Assembly (NCBI RefSeq): GCF_008905045.1
Contig: NZ_VWMY01000065.1
Span: 1-61,449, forward strand
Source: Streptomyces albicerus
GTDB taxonomy: Bacteria > Actinomycetota > Actinomycetes > Streptomycetales > Streptomycetaceae
Length of the DNA: 61,449 bases
Reading direction: 5' to 3'
Part shown: positions 15,028 through 24,150 of the stretch, piece by piece
How positions within the stretch are numbered: the stretch's first letter is position 1
Layout of the letters: each line of letters starts with the position of its first letter
The notes under the pieces: generated by a model
The model's input: the letters and a program-made list of their open reading frames with translations, nothing else
Told to the model about the DNA's origin: nothing
Databases searched by the model: none
Position numbers and translations under genes: made by a program

Positions 15028-16641
15028 TCAGTACCGGGAGGGGGAGACGCACGTGAAGCTGGAGGCAACGGCCGGGTCGCCGTGGCCGTTGTAGCGGGAC
15101 ACCTGCGGGTAGCTGCACAGGTCGCGGGTGACGCTCTGCTGGGAGTCGTTGATCAGGGTGGCGGGCAGGGTCCTGGGCGCCTTGCCGTGCTCGACCCAGG
15201 CGGTCAGCGCGGCGAGGCCGTCGGCCGAGCCGTCAAAGCCGTTGAGGCCGCAGTGGTTGGTCCCCGGGGCGAGGAAGAGGCGGTAGAAGTCGTCGACCCG
15301 CTTGGTTCCGCCCATCTCCCGCTCGACCTGCTCGCGGTACTTCACGGTGCCCTGGGTGGGGATGTACTGGTCGGCCTGGCCATGCCAGGTCAGCAGCTTG
15401 CCCCCGGACTTGCGGAAGCCGGACAGGTCCGGGTCGTCCGTGCCGATGACCTTGTCGAACTCGGCCTGGGACTGCTTGAACAACTGCGTGAACCGGCTGT
15501 AGGTGATCTTCGAGATGTCGAGGGAGGCATCCTTCGCCACCCAGAGCTTGACCCAGTCGGCGGGCACCTTGAACGGCGCGCCCGCGACGTTGCCATCGGC
15601 CCCGGTGACGCCGGCCAGAGCCGAGATGTCGGCGCCGACCGGGACGCCGGGCCACAGCTTCTTGCCGGAGGTGGTGCGCGGGCCGTCCCAGATCTTGCGC
15701 ACGACGGTCGCGTCGGCCGCCGTGACGGTCAGCTCCTTGCCCTCGCACACGACCTTGGTGCCGATCAGCCGGCGCGGGTCGAAGTCGCAGCGGGACGGGT
15801 CGTTGACCAGGCCGTCCTTGACGCCGTCGAGGGAGTCGCAGGCCTTGACGGCGGCGTTGGTGAAGGCGTCGAACTCACACTTGGACGGGTAGGTCTTCTC
15901 GTTGTTCATGACCACCTGCGGCCACAGGGTGGCGACCTCGAACTCGTCCCAGTTGACGGCGGGAGCGTCGGCGAGGATGCCGTCGTAGTCGTCGGGGTAG
16001 CGCTGGGCCTCCATGTAGCCCTGGCGTCCTCCAGTGGAGCAGCCGGTGAAGTAGGAGTAGGCGGGACCCTTGCCGTAGATCCCGGCGACGACAGCCTTGC
16101 CGACGACCGCCGCCTCGTGCTGGGAGCGGGAGGCGAAGTTCTTCAGCAGCGCGGTGTTGACCTGGCCCTCGCTGTTCAGCGCCCAGCTGGTGTCCAGGGC
16201 GTCGCCGACACCGGCGTCGGTGGAGACGGCGGCGTAGCCGTTCTTGACCGCGGTGCCCAGGCCGACGCCGTTGTCGCCGGCCAGGTAGGCGGCGCCGCCG
16301 ATCCCCTGGAATCGGCCGTTCCAGCCGCTGACGGGCAGCCAGGTCCGCACCTTGGCGTGGTCGCCGTCGCCCGGGTGGGTGAGGGTGACCGTCACCTCGC
16401 AGTAGGCCGGGACGCCGGAGACCGAACCGCCCAGGACGCCGGTACCGGTGATGGTGCCGCCCGCCTGGCTGACCGCGGTCACGGACTCCACCCTGGTCCC
16501 GGTCGGGGCCTTCACGGACGGCGCCGAGCAGGCGAACGGCACGGAGGCGGAATCGTCCTGGGGCTCCGCCGAGGCGGTCGGCAGGTACACCACTGCAGCC
16601 AGCGGCACACCGGCCGCGAGGACCGTCAGAAGTCGTCTCAT
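15028..16641 (-). CDS. Secreted tannase/feruloyl-esterase family hydrolase
   Basis: 537 residues. It starts with a Sec signal peptide (MRRLLTVLAAGVPLAAVVY to about residue 27, PTASAEP). The nucleophile elbow is GCSTGGRQGYMEAQRYP, with the Cys of the CS-D-HC motif next to the catalytic Ser. DDYDGILADAPAVNW follows as usual. Near the end, the loop with NHCGLNGFDG supplies the His and paired Cys. Such enzymes release gallic or ferulic acid from tannins or plant cell walls. The ATG at 16641 gives a proper signal peptide; the frame upstream to 16764 does not. A CACATGTG palindrome lies 44 bases upstream. Confidence 0.88.
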   Translation of the reverse strand: MRRLLTVLAAGVPLAAVVYLPTASAEPQDDSASVPFACSAPSVKAPTGTRVESVTAVSQAGGTITGTGVLGGSVSGVPAYCEVTVTLTHPGDGDHAKVRTWLPVSGWNGRFQGIGGAAYLAGDNGVGLGTAVKNGYAAVSTDAGVGDALDTSWALNSEGQVNTALLKNFASRSQHEAAVVGKAVVAGIYGKGPAYSYFTGCSTGGRQGYMEAQRYPDDYDGILADAPAVNWDEFEVATLWPQVVMNNEKTYPSKCEFDAFTNAAVKACDSLDGVKDGLVNDPSRCDFDPRRLIGTKVVCEGKELTVTAADATVVRKIWDGPRTTSGKKLWPGVPVGADISALAGVTGADGNVAGAPFKVPADWVKLWVAKDASLDISKITYSRFTQLFKQSQAEFDKVIGTDDPDLSGFRKSGGKLLTWHGQADQYIPTQGTVKYREQVEREMGGTKRVDDFYRLFLAPGTNHCGLNGFDGSADGLAALTAWVEHGKAPRTLPATLINDSQQSVTRDLCSYPQVSRYNGHGDPAVASSFTCVSPSRY

Positions 16642-16684
16642 TGTTTTCCCATCCAAGAAGTTGGTGTGCGCCCGGCCATGGCGA

Positions 16685-16692
16685 CACATGTG
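16685..16692. promoter_or_regulatory. CACATGTG palindrome upstream of tannase gene
   Basis: A perfect 8-base palindrome, 44 bases before the tannase ATG and not part of a start codon. It belongs to intergenic palindrome family 3. Confidence 0.45.
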
Positions 16693-16836
16693 CACGTCAC
16701 CTGAGGCGGACAGTGAGCGGCGCGAAGGGTTCACCGCTCCGGACCCACTCTGGCCGCACACCACACGTCCCCACCACAGTCAGTTGACGGTCCATACCCG
16801 GGAGCACCGGCCGAGATCTGTGACGGACGTGTTAGG

Positions 16837-17529
16837 TCATTCGACGGTCCGCCGTTCGGACACGTCAGCCACCTGCTCCTCCCGCAGCCACCGCGAGTGA
16901 TGTCGCTGTGCCCACGACCGGCTGACGTATCCGGTGCGCATCCCCAGCCGTGCCTCGGGGTCCTCGAACGCCTTGCGCATGTGCCCGAGCACGACAAGCG
17001 TGATCGCCCAGGCCACGATGTCGTGGACGAAGATCGCACTGGTGCGGGAGATGAAGGGCAGCAGCCCCATGAACCACATCAGCAGGCCGGTGAACATCAT
17101 CACCAGCACGGCGCCGGCGATCCAGCCCGCGTAGAGCTTCTGGCCCGCGTTGAACTTGCCCGCCGGGCGGGCCTCGGGCGAGGTACGGCGCCTGCGGACG
17201 GCGCGCAGCCACTGCCGGTCGTACACCGCGAAGCGGTTCAGCCTGCGCAGGTCCGCACGGAAGGCGGGAGACAAGAGCCCCAGCAGGAAGGGCAGGGGCA
17301 GCGAGATGCCGGACCACTCGTGGACGGTGGCCACCAGGTGCCGCCGTCCGACGAGTTGGGCCAGCGGCCCGAGGTAGAGACAGGCGGCGGAGACCAGGCA
17401 CAGCAGCATCAGGTAGCCCGTGGCCCGGTGGACCATGCGTTCGGCGGTGCTGAACCGGCGGACCCTGCCGTCGTGTTCAGGCCGCGTCGCTGTGCCGGTC
17501 GGCGTCGTCGAGCCAGCCGTCGACCGCAT
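16837..17529 (-). CDS. Cytochrome b-type membrane subunit
   Basis: About 230 residues with four main hydrophobic segments and His residues placed to bind haem (ERMVHRATGYLMLL, LVATVHEWSGISLPL, FVHDIVAWAITLVVLGH). This is the prokaryotic cytochrome b561/formate dehydrogenase gamma pattern. It lies just downstream of the molybdopterin oxidoreductase gene and overlaps its 3' end by 53 bases if the ATG at 17529 is used. That long overlap makes the start uncertain. The pair probably forms a quinone-linked reductase in which this subunit feeds electrons from the membrane to the molybdenum subunit, as MsrQ does for MsrP, although it belongs to a different cytochrome family. Confidence 0.85.
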   Translation of the reverse strand: MRSTAGSTTPTGTATRPEHDGRVRRFSTAERMVHRATGYLMLLCLVSAACLYLGPLAQLVGRRHLVATVHEWSGISLPLPFLLGLLSPAFRADLRRLNRFAVYDRQWLRAVRRRRTSPEARPAGKFNAGQKLYAGWIAGAVLVMMFTGLLMWFMGLLPFISRTSAIFVHDIVAWAITLVVLGHMRKAFEDPEARLGMRTGYVSRSWAQRHHSRWLREEQVADVSERRTVE

Positions 17530-18205
17530 ATCCGCGCTCCTCCCAGTAGCCGGGAACGACCTTGTCGGTGACCGAGATTCCGGACAGCCACTTGGCCGAC
17601 TTGTAGAAGTACATGGGGGCCACGTAGAGGCGGACCGGTCCGCCGTGCTCGTGGGTGATGGGCTTGTCCTGCATGTTCAGCGCCACCAGGACGTCCGAGC
17701 GGCGCGCCTGTTCCAGCGTGAGGCTCTCGCTGTAGGCGCCGTCGAAGCAGGTGAACCGGATCGCCGCGCCCGGAGAACGCACCCCGGCGTCGTCGAGGAC
17801 GTCCGCCAGCTTCACACCCTCGAAAGGCGTCTTCTCCACGCGCCAGCCGTCGGTGCACACGACATCGTGGACGACCCGGGTCTGCGGCATCGCGCGCAAG
17901 GCGTCGAGCGTGTAGGTCTTCGGCTTCTCCACCAGTCCGCCGACCGTGAGTTCGTAGTTCGTCTCGTCCCTGTGCGGCACCGAGCCGACCACGCTGTAGT
18001 ACCGGAAGCCGCCCGGATTGGGCAGCAGACCGGTCAGCCCCGTGGCGTCGACCTGAGAGGCGGCGCCGAGGAACCCTTCCCAGCCACGCTGGAGATAGGG
18101 CGCGGCGGCGAGCCCCGCCGCGCCCGCCCCGAGCATGCCCAGCATCGCCCGCCGCCCCACCGGTGCGCCTCCGGTCCTCGGCTGCGGTTTCGGCTTTTCT
18201 GCCAT
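17477..18205 (-). CDS. Molybdopterin oxidoreductase of the YedY/MsrP type
   Basis: 242 residues. A signal-like N-terminus (VGRRAMLGMLGAGAAGLAAA) suggests export by Tat or anchoring. The sulfite-oxidase fold is seen from NYELTVGGLVEKPKTYTL. The Moco-ligand Cys lies in HDVVCTDGWRVEKTPFEGV, and HGGPVRLYVAPMYFYKSAKW is the conserved distal part. The family reduces methionine sulfoxide in exported proteins or related S- and N-oxides. The ATG at 18205 has AAGGAG upstream. It is followed by a cytochrome b gene. The promoter carries the best-conserved member of operator family 1 (13-bp arms), which fits a role in oxidative repair. Confidence 0.85.
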   Translation of the reverse strand: MAEKPKPQPRTGGAPVGRRAMLGMLGAGAAGLAAAPYLQRGWEGFLGAASQVDATGLTGLLPNPGGFRYYSVVGSVPHRDETNYELTVGGLVEKPKTYTLDALRAMPQTRVVHDVVCTDGWRVEKTPFEGVKLADVLDDAGVRSPGAAIRFTCFDGAYSESLTLEQARRSDVLVALNMQDKPITHEHGGPVRLYVAPMYFYKSAKWLSGISVTDKVVPGYWEERGYAVDGWLDDADRHSDAA

Positions 18206-18222
18206 GGTGTGCACTCCTTCCG

Positions 18223-18230
18223 ACACGTGT
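18223..18230. promoter_or_regulatory. ACACGTGT palindrome upstream of MsrP-like gene
   Basis: A perfect palindrome in the leader, 18 bases before the ATG and just beyond the AAGGAG. A member of intergenic palindrome family 3. Confidence 0.4.
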
Positions 18231-18250
18231 GAACTTTGCCGAGACCTGCA

Positions 18251-18285
18251 CAGCATCGTCACCGGTTTAACTGGTGACGATGCTG
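18251..18285 (-). promoter_or_regulatory. Extended GTCACC-N9-GGTGAC operator, MsrP-like gene
   Basis: The arms extend to a perfect 13 bp: CAGCATCGTCACC, spacer GGTTTAACT, and the exact complement. On the minus strand TTAAAC-N17-AGGTCT crosses the site and points at the MsrP-like gene 46 bases away. Confidence 0.7.
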
Positions 18286-18585
18286 TCATGGGGTCTCGGA
18301 GCTGTCAACACGAAGCCGTTGATGCACACGTATGAGCCCAGCCACCCCACATCACCGAACCGAGCAGGGCGACGGGTGTTAGGCTGTACGCGACGTTGAC
18401 CGTGTATCGAGGAGTCACAGACGTGGTGGGTGAAGACGACATCTCCGGGTGAGATCCGGACCTGACGGCCACCGGCCGGCGCTCAGGAGCGCTGCCGACG
18501 TGGTCCGTTTCGTCGTACCCCCTTTTCCACGTCTGCCCAGGGCAGAGGTCTGTTCTCTGCCCTCAAGCCGCTTGAGGTCACCTCC
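18286..18585 (+). promoter_or_regulatory. Leader of the first ABC-F gene with attenuator-like structure
   Basis: A 300-base leader. It holds a short GTG-started reading frame at 18423 preceded by AGGAG, then GC hairpins, then two overlapping hairpins ahead of the ABC-F start: AGGGCAGAG/CTCTGCCCT (18539-18563) and CCTCAAG-CCG-CTTGAGG (18561-18577). The second hides the TTGAGG ribosome site. The two share bases 18561-18563, so they compete. This is the classical layout of drug-inducible ribosome-mediated attenuation or translational release, known for antibiotic-resistance ABC-F genes. Confidence 0.6.
18423..18452 (+). CDS. Putative 9-residue leader peptide (VVGEDDISG)
   Basis: GTG-started frame ending in TGA, with AGGAG 8 bases upstream. 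It lies 134 bases before the ABC-F start. A stalled ribosome here could change the folding of the downstream hairpins. Very short frames can arise by chance, so the call rests on the ribosome site and the hairpin context. Confidence 0.4.
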   Translation: MVGEDDISG

Positions 18586-20220
18586 ATGTCCGACGCGTCC
18601 GTCGTCTGCTCGAACCTCTCCTTCACCTGGCCCGACGAGACCCCGGTCTTCCACGACCTGTCCTTCACCGTGACCACAGGCCGCACCGGCCTGGTCGCCC
18701 CCAACGGCTCCGGCAAGAGCACCCTGCTCAAGCTGATCGCCGGCGAACTGAAGCCCGCCACCGGCTCGGTGTCCGCCGGCGGCACACTCGGCTACCTCCC
18801 GCAGAGCCTCCCCCTGACGGGCAACCTCACGGTCGCCGAGGTGCTCGGAGTCGCCGCGGTGATCCGCGCCCTGGACGCCGTGGAGTCCGGGGACGTCAGC
18901 GAGGAGCACTTCACCACCATCGGCGACGACTGGGACATCGAGGAACGCACCCGCGCCCAGCTCGACCGCCTGGGCCTCGCCGACCTCACCCTGGACCGCA
19001 GCCTGAGCACACTCAGCGGCGGCCAGGTCGTCTCGCTCGGCCTCGCCGCCCAGCTGCTCAGGCGCCCCGACGTACTGCTGCTCGACGAGCCCACCAACAA
19101 CCTCGACCTGGAGGCCCGGCACAAGCTCTACGACGTGCTCACGGACTTCAGCGGCTGCCTGCTGCTGGTCAGCCACGACCGCGCACTGCTCGACCGCATG
19201 GAACGCATCGCCGAGCTCAGCAGCGACGAACTGCGCTTCTACGGCGGCAACTTCACCGAGTACGAGGAGGCCGTGCGCGCCGAGCAGGAGGTCGCCGAGA
19301 AGAACGTCCGCAACGCCGAACAGGAGCTGAAGCGCGAGAAGCGGGAGTTGCAGCAGGCCCGCGAACGCGCCGAACGGCGCGCCGGCAACGCCTCCCGCAA
19401 CCTCAAGAACGCCGGCCTGCCCAAGATCTTCGCCGGCAACATGAAGCGGGGCGCGCAGGAGTCCGCGGGCCGGGCCGGCCAGATGCACGCCTCCCGGGTC
19501 ACCGAGGCCAAGGCCCGCCTCGACGAGGCCGGGCGGGCACTGCGCAACGAGCAGCGCCTCGCCCTGGAACTGCCCGACACCCAGGTGCCCGCCGGGCGCA
19601 ACCTCTTCCTCGGCGAGGGGATGCAGGTCCGCCTCGGGGACAAGGCCGTGTTCGCCGCGGGCGGTGTCGATCTGACCGTCCGGGGCCCTGAGCGCATCGC
19701 GCTGACAGGTCCCAACGGCGCGGGAAAGACCACCCTGATGCGGCTGATCACCGGCGAACTCGCCCCGGACGGTGGGGAGATCAAGCGCAACGACGGCCGG
19801 ATCGCCTACCTCTCGCAGCGCCTGGACCTGCTGGACCTGGACCGCACCGTGGCCGAGAACTTCGCCGCGTTCGCCCCGGAGCGGCCCGAGTCGGAGCGGC
19901 TGAACCTGCTCGCCCGCTTCCTCTTCCGAGGCGCGCGGGCGCACCTGCCCGTCCGGGTGCTCTCCGGCGGCGAACGACTGCGCGCCACCCTGGCCTGCGT
20001 GCTGTGCGCCGAACCCGCCCCCCATCTGCTGCTGCTCGACGAGCCGACCAACAACCTCGACCTGATCAGCACGGGACAGCTGGAGAGCGCGCTGAACTCC
20101 TACCAGGGCGCCTTCATGGTGGTCAGCCACGACGAGCGGTTCCTCGCCGAGATCGGCGTGAACCGCTGGCTGCGGCTGGCCGAAGGGACGCTCAAGGAGA
20201 CGGGAGCCCCCGCGGTGTGA
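18586..20220 (+). CDS. ABC-F ribosome-protection ATPase
   Basis: 544 residues with two ATP-binding cassettes and no membrane segments. Cassette 1 has Walker A APNGSGKSTLL, signature LSGGQVVSLGL and Walker B LLLDEPTNNLDL. Cassette 2 has GPNGAGKTTLM, LSGGERLRATLA and LLLDEPTNNLDL. They are joined by a charged linker (KREKRELQQARERAERR) that inserts into the ribosome P/E site in this family. Related proteins protect against macrolides, lincosamides, streptogramins or pleuromutilins. A second ABC-F gene follows 79 bases downstream. The leader suggests translation control by antibiotic. The drug cannot be predicted from sequence. Confidence 0.93.
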   Translation: MSDASVVCSNLSFTWPDETPVFHDLSFTVTTGRTGLVAPNGSGKSTLLKLIAGELKPATGSVSAGGTLGYLPQSLPLTGNLTVAEVLGVAAVIRALDAVESGDVSEEHFTTIGDDWDIEERTRAQLDRLGLADLTLDRSLSTLSGGQVVSLGLAAQLLRRPDVLLLDEPTNNLDLEARHKLYDVLTDFSGCLLLVSHDRALLDRMERIAELSSDELRFYGGNFTEYEEAVRAEQEVAEKNVRNAEQELKREKRELQQARERAERRAGNASRNLKNAGLPKIFAGNMKRGAQESAGRAGQMHASRVTEAKARLDEAGRALRNEQRLALELPDTQVPAGRNLFLGEGMQVRLGDKAVFAAGGVDLTVRGPERIALTGPNGAGKTTLMRLITGELAPDGGEIKRNDGRIAYLSQRLDLLDLDRTVAENFAAFAPERPESERLNLLARFLFRGARAHLPVRVLSGGERLRATLACVLCAEPAPHLLLLDEPTNNLDLISTGQLESALNSYQGAFMVVSHDERFLAEIGVNRWLRLAEGTLKETGAPAV

Positions 20221-20299
20221 GCCACCGGTGTGTGCAGTGGCCCGTGTCCGAGGCAGTACGCCCCACGGGCCGAACGCCGATCACGTCGGACGGATCCCC

Positions 20300-21991
<1,692 letters not shown>

Positions 21992-21997
21992 CGCTCC

Positions 21998-22033
21998 TTG
22001 CGCTCGACATGAGTCACCTGTCAAGATGGTGAT
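21998..22033 (+). promoter_or_regulatory. Promoter and operator directly abutting the CGNR gene
   Basis: TTGCGC (21998-22003), a 17-base gap and CAAGAT (22021-22026) place the transcription start at the GTG (22034), so the mRNA would be leaderless. The operator GTCACC-N9-GGTGAT (22013-22033) covers the -10 and runs up to the start codon, as expected for autorepression. Confidence 0.65.
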
Positions 22034-22597
22034 GTGAATCTTGACCATGTATTCGTATGCGGGCACCCGGCCCTCGACTTCGCGGCCACCCTCCGAGCCC
22101 GGCGCTCGACCCGGTTCGAGATGTTCGTGACACCGGAGCGGCTGAATGCCTGGTACCTGGAGTCCGGGCTGGTGGACACGATCACTCCCGGCGAGGAGGA
22201 CGACGTCCGGGAGGCGACGAGCGTGCGCGAGGCCATCTACCGGCTCGTCACGGACCGCCGTCTCGACGAGGAGTTTGACCGCGAAGCCCTCGCCGTGGTC
22301 AACGCCGCCGCGCGCAAGCCCCCCGTGACGCCGCAGCTCACCGTGGCCGGACGGCACACCGACGCGACGCCCGAGCAGGCACTGGCGACCGTCGCCCGGC
22401 AGGCCGTGGAAGTGCTCAGCGGCCCGGACGTCCCCTTGATGAAGGAATGCGGCAACCCCGAGTGCACCCGGGTCTACATCGACCGCTCCCGGGGCATGCG
22501 GCGCCAGTGGTGCGGCATGGAGTCCTGCGGCAACAAGATCAAGGCCGCCGCATACCGGGCCCGCAAGAAGACCGCGCCCGCCGCGACCGCACACTGA
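22034..22597 (+). CDS. CGNR zinc-finger regulator with ABATE domain
   Basis: 187 residues. It starts NLDHVFVCGHPALDFAATL, the characteristic opening of the ABATE domain (predicted stress-response ligand domain), which runs to about residue 130. The C-terminus is the CGNR zinc finger: CGNPECTRVYIDRSR then RRQWCGMESCGNKIKAAA, with four Cys as zinc ligands and a basic helix for DNA. The family is annotated as putative stress-induced transcription regulators with few characterised members. The GTG start is directly preceded by an operator of family 1, so autoregulation is likely. It is the only regulator in the window with this position, which makes it the best candidate to bind the other sites. 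Confidence 0.9.
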   Translation: MNLDHVFVCGHPALDFAATLRARRSTRFEMFVTPERLNAWYLESGLVDTITPGEEDDVREATSVREAIYRLVTDRRLDEEFDREALAVVNAAARKPPVTPQLTVAGRHTDATPEQALATVARQAVEVLSGPDVPLMKECGNPECTRVYIDRSRGMRRQWCGMESCGNKIKAAAYRARKKTAPAATAH

Positions 22598-22955
22598 CCC
22601 CCTCACCTGGGCGGGGCGGACTCCCTCACCTGGGCGGCGCGCGGTCCGGGCACACGCGGGGCTCAGTCGGCGGCCAGGTCCTTGAGGAGCTTGCGGCATG
22701 GATTTCACGGTACGGCCCGCCCCGCCACCGGAACGCGGGAGCGGGCCATACCGGCTCAGTCCCTTGGTATGAGGCCTGAACCCGCGGCTGTCTTGGAGGA
22801 TCCGTCTCCAAGAGCCGCTCACCATAGGAACGGACGGGCCGGGGCCAATGGTTCACGGCATGTACGCGCTGGAGGCCCGAGGGGGACTCGGCCGCTCGCG
22901 CGGCGACTGAACGGACCACGAGAGCGACGCATCCGGCCGTCACCTTCGAGGTGTC
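22598..22955. other. Intergenic stretch with a short tandem repeat
   Basis: 358 bases with no credible gene. CCCTCACCTGGGCGG occurs twice in tandem (22599-22640 region). No promoter could be assigned. Convergent genes flank it, so it should be mainly 3' untranslated sequence. Confidence 0.4.
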
Positions 22956-23579
22956 TCAGAGATACATGGCTCGATGACTGCGGTAGGCGAACGTGTCGCC
23001 CGAGCTGAGGATGGTCACGATCTCCTCGCAGAAGCGCCGGTACTCCGTCTCCTGCTCGGCCGGCAGGGTAACGGAGACGACGGATCCCTGGGGCACGACG
23101 GGCGGCAGGGAGCCCAGAAGGCCTTGCGGGGGCGGCAGCAGCAGCACCTCCATGACGCGTCGGAAGACATCGGTGAGGCTCTCCGCCCGATCCGGCGGTT
23201 CGGCACACGCCTGCTCCGGTATCGGACGCCAGAGCTTGTCGGCCTCGACGAACAGGTCGAGGCAGGCCGCCAGATGTCCGAGATCGACCGCGGTCAGCTC
23301 GATCGGGTACAGACTCGTCAGCTGGTCGCCGCGCACGCTGTGCAGGGTGTACTGCTCGGCCGGAGCGGGGTCGGCGGACGCTTCTTCGGTGTGCCACCGG
23401 GACCACAGCGGCAGCTTCAGCAGCACCTGCACCCAGCTGTCGTAGGCATCCGAGACGACCCGCTCGTCGTCGGACTCCAGGCCCGCGCTGTGCAGTCGGT
23501 AGAGGTGGCGGAGAAGCGGTTCTTCCAGGCTCTGGAACTTCGCGAAGAACACGGGATCGTCAGGGACCAGGGCGTACAA
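22956..23579 (-). CDS. Hypothetical protein, acidic, about 207 residues
   Basis: The sequence from LYALVPDDPVFFAKFQSLEE to the end (SSGDTFAYRSHRAMYL) has the composition and third-position GC of a real gene but matches no family I recognise. It is acidic and rich in Leu, Pro and Glu, with no signal peptide or membrane segment. A TTG at 23579 was chosen because GGAGGAG lies 6 bases upstream; an open frame continues to 23732 but has no ribosome site and an unlikely Cys-rich translation. The upstream region, about 220 bases away, holds two operator-family-1 sites. Confidence 0.55.
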   Translation of the reverse strand: MYALVPDDPVFFAKFQSLEEPLLRHLYRLHSAGLESDDERVVSDAYDSWVQVLLKLPLWSRWHTEEASADPAPAEQYTLHSVRGDQLTSLYPIELTAVDLGHLAACLDLFVEADKLWRPIPEQACAEPPDRAESLTDVFRRVMEVLLLPPPQGLLGSLPPVVPQGSVVSVTLPAEQETEYRRFCEEIVTILSSGDTFAYRSHRAMYL

Positions 23580-24150
23580 GGGCTCCTCCTCCCACCGACA
23601 TGACCGCTCGAACCCGAGCGCGGTACGGCCGTAGCACGAGACACGTGTGCCACCACCTGGCGTCACCGCTCGGACCGGTCCGTCGGTGAGCAGGCTCCCA
23701 CAGCAATCGCCCAGCCGACAGCAGCCTGTCATGAAAACGAACGGAACAGGCCACCGCGGGGTTCACCGGGGCGCGCTCTGCCTCACCACCTCAAGAGTAA
23801 CCATCTTGACAGGTGACGCAAGCCCATGAAAAAGTCGTCACCTGTCAAGGCGGTTACTTCTCTTCTCTCGGAGGCGCACATGTCGGTCATGCGAGCACGG
23901 TGCGGCACTCGACACCCTGGGGAGTCGTCCCGCCCGCGACCGCTCAGGAGAGACGGTTCCACCCGGACACCACCGCCGCGATGACACACCTCAAGCCCTC
24001 CTTCGCTGCGCACACGTGTCATGAATCGTGGCTACACTTCGCGGTCTTGGCCGCAAGCCCCTCGGGCGGAGACGGCTTGGGTCCCCCGGCGGCGCGGTGA
24101 CGACAGGCGACCAACAGCACCTCATGAGAAATGGCGAGGCCGGCCGCGAG
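23580..24150. other. Divergent regulatory region between hypothetical gene and SARP gene
   Basis: 571 bases. It holds two operator-family-1 sites facing each other (23797-23817 and 23837-23857) and two ACACGTGT palindromes (23641-23648 and 24012-24019). The SARP frame is open from 24028, so part of this stretch may be coding if an earlier start is used. Confidence 0.5.
23797..23857. promoter_or_regulatory. Inverted pair of GTCACC-type operators
   Basis: Site A is GTAACC-ATCTTGACA-GGTGAC (23797-23817) and site B is GTCACC-TGTCAAGGC-GGTTAC (23837-23857), with centres 40 bp apart. Their cores are reverse complements, so each supplies a TTGACA pointing towards the other. The -10 elements are poor at 17 bp in both directions. 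Either the SARP gene or the hypothetical gene could be the target. Confidence 0.6.

Noticed and set aside
18332..18382. A 16-codon frame (ATG AGC CCA ... TGT TAG) in the ABC-F leader region
   Set aside because: It has no ribosome site and lies near the predicted promoter, so it is probably not transcribed as a leader. Its ATG belongs to a CACACGTATG word.
18561..18577. CCTCAAG-CCG-CTTGAGG as a SoxR box
   Set aside because: SoxR boxes of this type have an 18-bp spacing; this one is 17 bp, lies over the ribosome site of the ABC-F gene and fits better as a translation-blocking hairpin. No SoxR gene is in the window.
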